From NCBI GenBank assembly GCA_037355855.1, contig CM074761.1:5971346-6035345 (forward strand): a DNA stretch of 64,000 bases, read 5' to 3'. Below are positions 48,420 to 58,580 of this stretch, piece after piece. Position 1 is the stretch's first letter; every line of letters starts with the position of its first letter. This stretch comes from Pseudo-nitzschia pungens. Lineage: Eukaryota; Bacillariophyta; Bacillariophyceae; Bacillariales; Bacillariaceae. Below the pieces are notes generated by a model. That model had not been told where the DNA came from. It worked only from the letters and a program-made list of their open reading frames with translations, and did no database searches. The translations under genes and the position numbers were made by a program.

Positions 48420-51400
48420 ATGCAGGAAAGGATATTTTTGACACACTGCGGGATCATTCCTCCCTTCCCGTCGGACCCACCGACCAAGACCAAATCCAAA
48501 TCCAATTCCGCCGACGAAACTCGATTGAACGAAACGTCCCACAACAGCCACCCGTCCCGATTGCTGGGCCTGATTCGATCGATCGAAAAGAAGGAAAGGG
48601 GGACCGAGAGCTACGAGAACGGGATGGAAGAGATCGTCGATTTGTTCAACCACTTGATCGCGGTTTATGCCCGCCGCGGGCTCCTGGGGGGGAATTCCGA
48701 AACGGCCGATCGGATTTTGTCGTCGGCCGAGAATTCCGCGTCGTTGCAGCGGGGAGGCGCAGAAAGCAGGAGACGAAACGGGAAAAGAGGGAAAAAGGGA
48801 ACGAACCGCAACGGCAACGGCAACAACACAAATTCCGATGATCTCCGAATCCAGCACCATCCGGGAACTTCGAATTCCGATGCCTCGGGTGCACAGCAAG
48901 CGGACGAAGCCCTGATCTTTACCGCTATTTTGAGGATACTGGCTCCGTCTGCGTCTGCCTCCGCTGAGGGTTCGGACAGGAACGCATCAACGAGAAATAC
49001 AAACGTAACTTCAAATGCAAGTGCAAATGCAAATGCAAATGCAATCGATGACGATCGAGCCCTCTTGATCGGCCTCTCGTGTGAACTGTGTCTGGCGATC
49101 GCTGAGCACATCAAGATCTACAACGAATCATCGGAAACCTGCACTCTTGCCGAATACGAACTGCTGGCACAATCCGGAAAACCCATGTTGTCGGGCCTCT
49201 CGAAAACCATGAAACTGATACTGGAGCAAACCACGAGAAACACAACAAACTCCGGTAAAACAGCAACAGCGAAGAACGACGACGGGGAAAGCGACGACCG
49301 CAATCCTTCGTGCCTGACAACCGCGATCGAAACAAAAGACAGACCAAACGAACCCTGCGCGGTGTTTTCGACCCTCGCCTCGTTGTTTTCGTTGACGAAA
49401 CTGGCGGCCTCCCTCGTCACCCTGTTCGGGACAAAGCTGTCTCGCAGCACCGCATTGGTGTCCGACCTCACCGCAATGTCGTGGAAGCTCCTGACGATCG
49501 ACGACGATACCGTGCAAGACTCGGCGGCGAGGCTCTTGTCCTGCCTGCCCGTGGTCGGGGGGATCGATCGAACCACGCCGTCGGACATTTGGAACGCGAG
49601 GGTCTCGGAGACCCTGACCGGCTTGTCGGTGGTCCTCGATGCGATGGCTCCCCTCACCACCGGGGGTGGTAGTGGTGGTGATGGTTCGAAGAGGAACGGC
49701 AGCGGCAACAAGAACAAGAACAACGACGACGGCAACAACAATCCTGTCGAGGAATGGATCCGGTTCGTCCGAGTCCACGTTTCGGACGAAGCCTCTCGCT
49801 TGAGGTGCTTCTATCGATTTTCACGGGGTTTGACCAAGCTGTTTCGTTTCTTGGTGTTGCAAGACGGAATGGACCACAAATTCTGCTCGTCCGCAACCCT
49901 CGTGGACGCCAGGATCGATATGAAACAGGTTTTGGGCGTTGTGGAATCCTTTGTTTCGTTTCCCCTCTCGGCGGAAACCGTGTACTACAGGACGAAGCGA
50001 CGTCTTCGAAACGAAATCATGGACCACGGAATGCTCAGTCCCAGAGTCATTGCCACGGAAGCAGCCAATCACGTCAAGTTGATGGGCCACGAGCTGCTGG
50101 ACTGCATCCTGGACGCCGTGGGTGGACCGGCTCTGCTGCCCTTTGCTCGCCGCATCCTCAGGATATCCTATGCGTCCGTTTTGACCTCCAGCTCGAGTGC
50201 GGTTCGGAGGGTCATGGATCCGACCAGCGCCGCACAGCTGGAGGGGAAGAAGCGGCGGTGGCTACACCTCTCGATCCGTTCGAGGGCCGTCGCGATCGAG
50301 ACTGTTGGGAGAGCAATGACCGCGTTTGGGTGCGACAACGACTACGGTGCGTCGTCGTCGTCCATTTTGTCCGCACATAACCAAAAACAACAACAACAAC
50401 AACAACAACAACACCCCCACACTCTGACTGCGACCACGGACGGCGAAAAAGCCATCACGCTCGTTGCCGGGGCTCTGGTGGAACAACTGTATGGCTGCAA
50501 CGCGGTCCAGACCGGTGAATACGACGACGACTGGGGCACCATCGCGGAACGCGTGGAACTCGTCTCGGCGTCGGCCACGTGTCTGGCGACGGTGCTGGTG
50601 TCGTGCGGAGGATTTCTCTCGGTGTCCATTCGAACGCTCATCGAATCGGTGGCGTTCGGCGCTCTCTCCCAAATAATGGACGAACCAACCGGAACGAGAC
50701 GGCTCTCGTCGTTTTCGGGCAGCAGCAACAATTCCGCGATCCAGATTCTTTCTTGGTCGCCGGTCAAGACTTCCATTGTCCGTTTGGCGTGCGGTTGTGT
50801 CTCTACCCCGTTTAAGGACGGGTCTTCGTCTTCGAGCTCGTTGGTGGATTTGTTGGCGGCCACCGCCCAGACGCTGAAACACGATGTGGATCCGGAGGTT
50901 TCGATGACCGCGGCTGCGGCAATCCGAATCTGCGACACTCTCGCCGTCCCCCGTGCTCCCGCACTGACGTACGCCATCCGGGCCGTTGCCGTTGCTCCTG
51001 CTGCGAGCAGCAATCCTTCCGCGACAACGACAGGGGCAGCCGCAATGACAGGCACAACGACCGATGCTGCTTTGCTGGCGACCAACATCGAATCGGCCCG
51101 GAAGGAGGCGATACGAGCGAGAAAGAAGGCAGAAGAAGCCGAGCTCGCAAAGAAGAGAAAGGCGGAAGAAAAAAAGCGCAAGAAAGAGGAGGAACAACGG
51201 GAGAAGAACGAAACCATGGCCACCAAGCGACAAAAGGCTGCGAGCGAGAAATGGACTGTTTCAAACAACGACAACGACAATGACAATTCGAGGAAAGCAC
51301 GAGATCCGGTTGGTGAGACAAGATCGAAATCAAAAACGGAATCACAATCAAAATTGGAATCACCCCGGAACAATTCCATGGACACCGATTCGACGAGAGT

Positions 51401-51590
51401 AACACCGAAGGCAGAAAACGACCAAAAATCAACCAAATCCGAGACCGTCGTTCGCGAAACAATAGATACCAACAAAGAAAAGAAAGATGACAAAGACGAA
51501 GACGACGCAATGGGGGTGAACGACAATAGTAGCGACAATGACGAACTTCCAGAAATTTTTGACGGCGAACCGGATTCGGACGATGAGTAG
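48420..51590 (+). CDS. PELP1/Rix1-like HEAT-repeat protein
   Basis: 1056 residues, single exon. Helical repeats fill residues ~40-850. Several stretches fit PELP1/Rix1: LSIRSRAVAIETVGRAMTAFG, ASATCLATVLVSCGGFL, and EVSMTAAAAIRICDTLAVPR followed by APAL, which matches the family's LxxPRxPxL segment. Residues ~897-932 are a charged helix (KKAEEAELAKKRKAEEKKRK) and the tail is Lys- then Asp-rich, ending DELPEIFDGEPDSDDE, like the acidic end of plant relatives. PELP1/Rix1 acts with Ipi1/TEX10 and Ipi3/WDR18 in nucleolar 60S pre-ribosome maturation. The assignment rests on short motifs and could be another HEAT protein. Confidence 0.55.
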   Translation: MQERIFLTHCGIIPPFPSDPPTKTKSKSNSADETRLNETSHNSHPSRLLGLIRSIEKKERGTESYENGMEEIVDLFNHLIAVYARRGLLGGNSETADRILSSAENSASLQRGGAESRRRNGKRGKKGTNRNGNGNNTNSDDLRIQHHPGTSNSDASGAQQADEALIFTAILRILAPSASASAEGSDRNASTRNTNVTSNASANANANAIDDDRALLIGLSCELCLAIAEHIKIYNESSETCTLAEYELLAQSGKPMLSGLSKTMKLILEQTTRNTTNSGKTATAKNDDGESDDRNPSCLTTAIETKDRPNEPCAVFSTLASLFSLTKLAASLVTLFGTKLSRSTALVSDLTAMSWKLLTIDDDTVQDSAARLLSCLPVVGGIDRTTPSDIWNARVSETLTGLSVVLDAMAPLTTGGGSGGDGSKRNGSGNKNKNNDDGNNNPVEEWIRFVRVHVSDEASRLRCFYRFSRGLTKLFRFLVLQDGMDHKFCSSATLVDARIDMKQVLGVVESFVSFPLSAETVYYRTKRRLRNEIMDHGMLSPRVIATEAANHVKLMGHELLDCILDAVGGPALLPFARRILRISYASVLTSSSSAVRRVMDPTSAAQLEGKKRRWLHLSIRSRAVAIETVGRAMTAFGCDNDYGASSSSILSAHNQKQQQQQQQQHPHTLTATTDGEKAITLVAGALVEQLYGCNAVQTGEYDDDWGTIAERVELVSASATCLATVLVSCGGFLSVSIRTLIESVAFGALSQIMDEPTGTRRLSSFSGSSNNSAIQILSWSPVKTSIVRLACGCVSTPFKDGSSSSSSLVDLLAATAQTLKHDVDPEVSMTAAAAIRICDTLAVPRAPALTYAIRAVAVAPAASSNPSATTTGAAAMTGTTTDAALLATNIESARKEAIRARKKAEEAELAKKRKAEEKKRKKEEEQREKNETMATKRQKAASEKWTVSNNDNDNDNSRKARDPVGETRSKSKTESQSKLESPRNNSMDTDSTRVTPKAENDQKSTKSETVVRETIDTNKEKKDDKDEDDAMGVNDNSSDNDELPEIFDGEPDSDDE

Positions 51591-52221
51591 TAGTACTAGT
51601 AGTACTAAGAGGAGTAACAATCTTGTCTGTGAGGATAATTTGTCGCTTTGCAGGGAGTTGCTTCGCCTTATTTGCTTCTTGGGTACGTTGGATTCTTGGT
51701 AGGAAGAAGTTCTACATGTGAACGAAGCACTACTAAGATAAAACTTTTGTTGATATTAGTATTAATATTGATTGGTTTAGAATTGATCTGAAGCAGTTAC
51801 CATTGCGTGTCAGAGAAAAGGACCGTTACGGTTCTAAACGCGCACAAATTGTTACAAGAGGTGTCAGATATTGTTCTGATATACGGTACCAATAATAATC
51901 TCTCATTATTTCAACGATGTCAACACTCAACACAATTCAAAGAAGAACAATTCAAAAAAGTAATTTTTTCCTCGGCTTGATGGAATCCTGGCAGCGCAAA
52001 ATGAACATCGGTGACTCTTACAACCTCGGCATCGATTACGACCAACTGGAACTTCCAGGCTCGGAGGTCGCTTCCATGGCGATTTTCGCCACCGCAAGGA
52101 TCCGGCAGTAGAAACAGCAGCAGTCAGGCAACCAGCTGTAATTGGAAAGCAAGGAAAACATCGATAGCAAAGAAGACGACAAACGCACAACGACAACGCG
52201 TTGTTCGTTGCAATGCATCCT
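51591..52221. other. Spacer with possible first exon of the MsrA gene
   Basis: A frame from ATG 51917 to 52111 encodes FFLGLMESWQRKMNIGDSYN and LGIDYDQLELPGSEVAS, protein-like but unrecognised. It could be the N-terminal extension of the MsrA pseudogene that follows. Confidence 0.3.
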
Positions 52222-52775
52222 GCGCGGTTGCCATCGCTGCCCCACATCGAACTAGCCACATTCGCGGGGGGATGCTTTTGGGGACACTCGAGATTGCCCT
52301 CCAGCGGATCCCTGGCGTCGAGCTTGCTCTGGTGGGATACACGGAGGGAGACGACCTCTTGGAAACAAGGCCAAACTGCGAGCAGTTTAGCGCGGGCAAC
52401 ACGGGCCACTGCGAGGCGGTGATGGTATATTTCGATCCCTCTGTGGTAGCCTATGCGGATCTGGCGGCGATCTTTCTGGATCGGTGCATCGACGACCTGA
52501 CGATTCGGAATGGGGGCATGGGAAGGGATGTCGGGGACAACTACCGTACGTGCACACCGCCGAGCAGAGGGATACCGCCCTGCGAGCGATCCGAGCCGAG
52601 CTTTCGAATCCACGGTGTAAGAACAACAACAGCTACAACAATAACAACTGAACCAACAAAATCGAAACAAAATCGAAACGCAGCACAAGTCGGCGTTGGA
52701 AGTGAAGCCCGCCAGGGCCTTTTGGCCGGCGGAAGCCTACCACCAGCGGTACCTGGAGAAGGGTTGACGATTTGG
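52222..52775 (+). pseudogene. msrA: Peptide methionine sulfoxide reductase A, decayed
   Basis: Three frames together spell most of MsrA: ELATFAGGCFWG with the catalytic Cys (52243-52278); then, after a one-base shift, TLEIALQRIPGVELALVGYT, FSAGNTGHCEAVMVYFDPSV and GRDVGDNYR; then HTAEQRDTALRAIRAELSN; then FWPAEAYHQRYLEKG. The usual SGIFY between NYR and H is missing with a frame change (~52545). The last break coincides with a possible 67-bp intron (GTAAGA at 52617 to GCAG at 52683). The family reduces Met-S-sulfoxide with thioredoxin. Two shifts plus the lost SGIFY argue for a pseudogene; a sequencing error could explain only the first. Confidence 0.7.
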
Positions 52776-53214
52776 AAGGCACTAATCGGCGAAGGAGGGC
52801 AAGACGGACGAAATCTGGTGCTACGGATAAAGAAATTGAAATACAGCGTTGTTCAGCGAAAGTAAGGCCAGAGCAAGGGTTCGCGGCAGACCCAATCGAC
52901 ACGGCATGGCACGACACACACACGGCAGCCAATAACAAACCAATCCAATAATGCTAATGATTCGGAGGAGTTTCAATGAAAAACAGATTGGAGTCGTTAT
53001 CCTAAATTTTTGTAATGCTATTTTTGGGAGTTTGTGGCCTTGTACTTCACTGTAATGCAAAGCCAATCACTAGAGACTAGAGAATAAGCAACGATGACGG
53101 TAGTGTAGAAGACAAGCGAAATCAATTTCGCAAAAAAAAAACCAACGGTGAACCATAGATCCACCGAAGGGAAAAATCACAAACAGATGATGCGTCGTGA
53201 ACATCAGCGAGGCC

Positions 53215-55581
53215 TCACAACAGTGTAAAGAACACCGAGAGCAACAAGGCACTCATTCCACCGACAAAGGATCCACCTGCAATCAATGTATCAAATTTCT
53301 GTGACTCCAGAGCAATGGTTGAGGCAAAAGGACTGGTGTTGCTTCCCTCTTCTTGGAGGAGACGCTCCATGTCGTCCCCAGAGAACGTGAAAGGCCGAGA
53401 CAACAAGCGACGGCCACCACCAGATGAGGAATCGCTCAGAGAAACCTCGCCAGCGCAGTTAAAGGTGCTTTCCGACTTCCCAAAATAGCCTGCGGTAACA
53501 AGACTCACAAAGCCAGCAGCTTTGGGACCCACACCGGTTCCATTCGCGTCAAAGGCAGTAGAAACATCCACGATCCTGGTCAATACATCTGTATTCGATT
53601 TGTCGAACAACGTACGAGTTGCAGCTTCATTCGAGCACACGACATTGACAAATCCTGTCACAGAGTAGCCCTCTCCAATGTATTTCGCAGTTGGACGAAC
53701 GCAAACACCAAATTCCTCACCCATCTTGTAGGAGGAGAAAGGAGCTCTGCCAATCCCGCACAGGAGAGCTTCGACATCCACATTCTTGGTTATGGAACTA
53801 CTCACAAGATCCTCATCATCGTAACTAATGCTCACAGTCTGGGTGAAGTTTTGGAACTCTGCTTTGAAGTCGACCGTCACATTCAGCTTGGTATCCACAA
53901 CGGAAAGATACTCTGCTCCACTCGTGGAGGTGTCAAAGTCCAGCTTTTTGGAAGCCCGGGCGCCTGCAACAAATTGATTAATCATTTATATGATGTGTGA
54001 GCAAACCATTCTGATAATCATAATATTATTCAGTATTTGTTCGCAACCACGAAATACTTACAAAGAGCAACTTCTCCAGTACTGTCGGTTTTTGATGTGT
54101 AGGCAACAGTGCTTTTCACATTCGTGATTGTGTATTCTGCAGCATCTGTTGAAAGTCGTCAGCAGATGAAGATGGAGAATTCTGCATATGAGAGAGCACA
54201 GAAGAAAATAAGAAATGTGCGAAAGAAACAAAAATGGTGACTTACAAATCGTAGTGCCATTTCCTGTTGTGGAAACTGAAACTGTGTTTGCACTGTAAAG
54301 ACTTGCGTCAAGGGCTGTTCCATTGGTGCATGGTTCACCAGATGGTACATTGACATAGAGCTCCATTGCAACATTTGACGAGTCCATGGCTTCGAAATAG
54401 GTTTTCATATTGAATGGTTCCAGACTCAGGATTTCAGCAGTTTTGTCGTTCACTTTCGCACGTGCAACCTCGTGTGTGCTGAATCGTTTGGCACACTCCC
54501 CACACCACAGTGAAGCTGAAAACAATGGTGTTCCACCAACTGGGCATCCTGAATCAAGAAACATATCAGTAACTGGGGTAGATGCGTCTACCGTGGATGG
54601 CCAAGTAAGGAAGCACTGATTGAAAGCAGATGCACCTTTAAACATACCATCCATAATAGTCACTGACGAAAGGTCCCACTGATCGAGAGGTTGGTTGAAA
54701 GCTGTTGCATTTTGAAACATCTCTGTCATTTGTGTAACCTGAGACACAGCCCAACCACTAAGAGGCTGGTTGAAAGCCGAAGCTCCAGAAAACGTCCTAT
54801 ACATTCCACCTACTGATCCTGTGTTCCACGATCCAATTGGTTGGTTGAAAGAAGATGCTCCCGTAAAAAGTTGATATAATGAGCCGAATTTTCTTGTGTC
54901 CCACGATCCAATGGGTTGGTCGAAGGAAATAGCATTCAAGAACATGGCACCAACATTAGTCACTCTCGATACGTCCCAGTTTCCAATTGGTTGGTTGAAG
55001 GAAGATGCTTCATCAAACATTCGGCCCATAGTGTGAATGGATCCTGTGTTCCATGATTCAATGGGTTGGTTGAAAGCTGAAGCCTCTTCAAACATATGCG
55101 ATGTCTGGGAAACTGCTGCTGTGTTCCACGATCCAATGGGTTGGTTGAAGGAATGAGCATTCTCAAACATATAGACCATACTTGTCACGCTTGATGTGTC
55201 CCAGCAATGCAGTGGCTCGTTGAAAGTAGATTGGGATTGAAATGCCCTATGCATATCAGTTACTGCAGAAGTTTTCCAACAATTGATAGGAAGACTATAT
55301 GGGCAGGAACCAGTAAGGCATGTTTCAATAAGGGCCTTAAATTCCCAACTATTCTGGGAGATCACAGGACGTTCACCAGGGCACTCAGAGGCACATTGAT
55401 CAATTACAGAAAGTTTTCGATTGATTTCCGTCGGAGCGAATGAAAGGTCTCGACCGATCTCCTTAGGGAACTCGAGCGACAGATCTCGACTAATCTCCTT
55501 AGGAAGCTCAATCTCCTGTTGCAACGCTTGGGCAAACCAGGGAATCAAAAGGAAAATGAGGGAGGAGACGAAGAATCTCAT
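53215..55581 (-). CDS. BspA-like (DUF285) GPI-type surface protein, 3 exons
   Basis: Exons 55581-54246, 54145-54062 and 53963-53215 (1336+84+749 = 723 codons, 722 residues). Both introns have GTAAGT donors and CAG acceptors, and the phases agree. A signal peptide (MRFFVSSLIFLLIPWFAQAL) precedes about nine 25-26-residue repeats at residues 104-345 with consensus SFNQPIGSWNTGSVTxMxxMF, the DUF285/BspA leucine-rich-type surface repeat. A Cys-containing region and a C-terminal domain follow, ending in a hydrophobic stretch (SFVGGMSALLLSVFFTLL) fit for GPI attachment. Such repeats mediate adhesion in bacteria and protists; in diatoms the role is unknown. The start at 55581 is chosen because the signal peptide begins there; the frame is open 38 codons upstream. 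Confidence 0.85.
53964..54061 (-). other. Intron 2 of the BspA-like gene
   Basis: Donor GTAAGT at 54061, acceptor TTTGTTGCAG ending at 53964. Length 98 bp; splits a Cys codon (T/GC). Confidence 0.8.
54146..54245 (-). other. Intron 1 of the BspA-like gene
   Basis: Donor GTAAGT at 54245, acceptor TTTCAACAG ending at 54146. Length 100 bp; splits a Tyr codon (T/AT). Confidence 0.8.
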
Positions 55582-55695
55582 CTTGGAGGATGATAGACTT
55601 TGTGTGATCTTGACGATGGAAAGGTGAATATGAAATAAATCAGCAACGGGTGAGTGATTACGAGGTAATGTCCATGAGTCAGCAATGAAATGCAT

Positions 55696-56928
55696 TGTTG
55701 ATTCTAGAAGTTATTTGATGTTGTTTGGGAGCTGGAATCATACAAAAATCACATCGTGGGTCAACGAGTGACTTCTTTCGTGATGAAATGTACAGCAGGA
55801 AAAATCATGTCGAACGACTTACAAATGAGACAAGTAAGTTTAGAAAACTAAGCTTTGAGGAATTTTCTGTTTTCACAACTTGTGAAAGTGAAATTGTAAG
55901 TTGAGACTGTCTTTCAATCCAATCTATGAAAAAGTAGAATTATTACAAGAGGAGCTGGTTTAGGTATTGGGGAAGTCTTGTCTTTTCCGTAATGTTTTCG
56001 CTTAACGGTTTGTAATACGAAGTACTAGACAAACGTTCTGCTATCCGGTTCCAACCGTAATTTGAAGAGGTAACATTAATTGAATCAAGAAAAAGACCAA
56101 ATTTACTTTTCACCTTTTGCAGCTTGCCCAATGGCTAGTACATACACAAATATACAGAACGGTATAGTATACATATATGGATTATCCGTTGTTCAGTCGC
56201 AAACTGTGTATTAAGCGATTTTCGCTACTATGCAGGGAGGTGCAAATAGCACCCTGTATGCAACACTTGCAAATAGCACACTGTATGCAACAAAAAATAA
56301 TCATCAAATAATGCACAGCAGTTGCACCAGCAGGCAAACCTCGGATTAGAAAGAAATATACACGATCTTATAATATCATTTCTTACAAGGCTTTTTAAAT
56401 AATGATAAGATGACGACATGCCATGCGGATCGTCCAAGTGCGTTTCAATCTCATTTCTTCAAAAAAGTATGCGGGTAGTCTAAGTGTGGTTGCAGCTTGC
56501 CCAATTGCTACTGCTAGTGCATACACAAATATACAGAACGGTATACAAATATACTGGATTATCCGTTGTTCAGTCGCAAACTGTGTATTAAGCGATTGTC
56601 GCTACTATGCAGGGAGGTGCAAATAGCACCCTGTATGCAACACTTGCAAATAGCACACTATTATCAATTACGAAGTACAAGGCTCCTTATTAAATAATGA
56701 TAAGATGACGGCATGCCATGCAGATCGATTTAGTGCGTTTCAATCTCATTTCTTGAATCAAAAAAGTATGCGGGTTGTCTAAGTGCGGTTCAATCTGATT
56801 TAAGCAACCAAAGAAATTTGAAATTAAAAATAATTAAGGAAGACAAAAAAATTAAAATAACACTAGATGGTTGTTGAAGTGAATTATTATACTACGTAAT
56901 TCTTATCAGCTGTCCCCTCCACGACTTA
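55696..56928. other. Intergenic with a duplicated block
   Basis: 56118-56487 and 56488-56795 are diverged direct copies: CAGCTTGCCCAAT, ACACAAATATACAGAACGGT, GGATTATCCGTTGTTCAGTC and GATAAGATGACG recur in the same order. Within each copy GCAAATAGCACCCTGTATGC repeats. No gene seen. Confidence 0.65.
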
Positions 56929-57236
56929 AATGTTGTTCGTCAGTCGGAACTTTAGAGCATTCTGACCTTCGTCTGGTGGTGGTAGATTTTTCTACAGGGA
57001 ACCGTCGTCTAGTAGAAGGGGAAAGATTTTTGATAAAGCTGGTAACAACAGGAACAAACAAAGTCCCAGACAATGAAGGGAGCGGCCAAATCAAAAGAAT
57101 TCTTTTCACCGGCCACTGCTTGAGAGGTATGCTTGCGCAAGGTGCCCATTACATCTTGCAAAATGGGTCGAACAGCAAGAAAGAGTTCGGAGAATTGTCC
57201 AAACAAGCCATTCAGGACCACAACGTCAAGTTGTAC
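56929..57236 (+). pseudogene. Lipase-like pseudogene, 5' part
   Basis: An open frame without a clear start reads EHSDLRLVVVDFSTGNRRLV, then RILFTGHCLRGMLAQGAHYI and NVKLY. It resembles the nucleophile elbow of class 3 lipases (usually GHSLGG), but the Ser is Cys and a Gly is Arg, so the active site is lost. After the Copia insertion the frame resumes at 61684 with TLGFSPVMS, fitting the family's usual LYTFGSPRV strand. Confidence 0.55.
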
Positions 57237-57718
57237 TGTTAAATTGTAACCAAAATCGGTTTCGTTTGACAAACCCTTAACCCTACATACATTACATATG
57301 AACGCTCACACACTGCGCGTAAAGAAAACAAAAATATTTTCTACTGAGTTTACAGTACAAGAAAACAAGCAGCAGCAGCAAGAACCACTCAGTAGAATTA
57401 ACAAGACAGCAACGTCGAATTCCCGACAAGGTTGTTGTCCTCACATCTTTAGTTTAACTCTGATTTGAATACCTTGATACTTACATCCTGCTCCCTGAGC
57501 AGCTCCCTGTAGAACTACAAGCCTAAGATCTAACTGACTGAGCCCCAAAGGTAGTTAGAATAGATCTGATCGATTCGTTCGGTCGTAGTGGTGAATCCGA
57601 GACTATCGATAGAACAGACCGGCACCTCAACCGGTTTGCATGCCTTTGCTCTTGCTGTATATCTCCAAGCTTGCCCTGGGACCTATCAGCTTAAACCAGT
57701 TTCAGCTACATTTTAACA
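57237..57718 (+). repeat. 5' LTR of the second Copia element
   Basis: 482 bp with short inverted ends TGTTAAA/TTTAACA. Confidence 0.92.
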
Positions 57719-58580
57719 GATTAACAGTCGCAAGCTTATTGTAAGCTTGCAAAGCTGGAGATCTACAAACGCCGCAGAACAACAAGAAACAACAACGACC
57801 GAAGACCGAAAGGACGAAACGACGTTGTTACAGGAATAATCTTATACTGGATCCCCAAGCTCCCTGTTGCGAAGCCGTTCCAGGTATTCTTAATCTCCTT
57901 GTTATTGCGGATACAACCATACAAACGGCATCTTCAAACTCCAAGAATTGACGGAGAAAGAATTTTTCGAAATTCTTACTGCTGCTGCTATTTCGCCGTC
58001 CCGACACGACGTGCCCCTGTTATTGCTGCTACGGTGCTTTTGAACTACAACGGTATTCCCAAGCTACAGCGCTTTTGAACTACAACGGTGTTCCCAAGCT
58101 ACAGCGCCTGTTCCCAAGCTACAGCGCCTACACGCCGTCTCGAACAACAACGGCGTTTTCAAGCAAATAACGGCGTTTTGAGCAAACAATTGTGTTAACG
58201 GCGTTTTGAGCAAACAATTGTGTTTTCGAACGACGCAGCAACATATAACCTCCCACTGATAGATCTGTATTCTCCGAATACAGCTGTATCCACCTCTTGT
58301 ATCCACCAGGCAACTATATCCCTGTTCCTTTGCCGGATACACCCTTCTCGGATTTATCCACACCACACGAACGTACATTTCGAACGACAATAACGGCGTT
58401 TTCGCACAACAACGCCAACATATCTTCGAAATACAGCGTTCAGCAATATTTAACCTCCACTGCGTTCACGAATACAGCTGCAATCACATCTGTATTCCCC
58501 CAGGCATATAAACTCCCTGTTCTTGGCTCTTATCCTATTTCTGGATACTGGATCCTATACCATCGAATTTCGGATATTCT
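57719..58580 (+). other. Leader of the second Copia element
   Basis: About 860 bp between LTR and ORF. At 58030-58230 it holds short repeats (TTCCCAAGCTACAGCGC and AACGGCGTTTTGAGCAAACA). No recognisable primer-binding site or ORF. Confidence 0.6.

Noticed and set aside
50262..51538. Long minus-strand frames opposite the PELP1-like gene
   Set aside because: Antisense shadows. The plus strand has the family motifs and the acidic tail.
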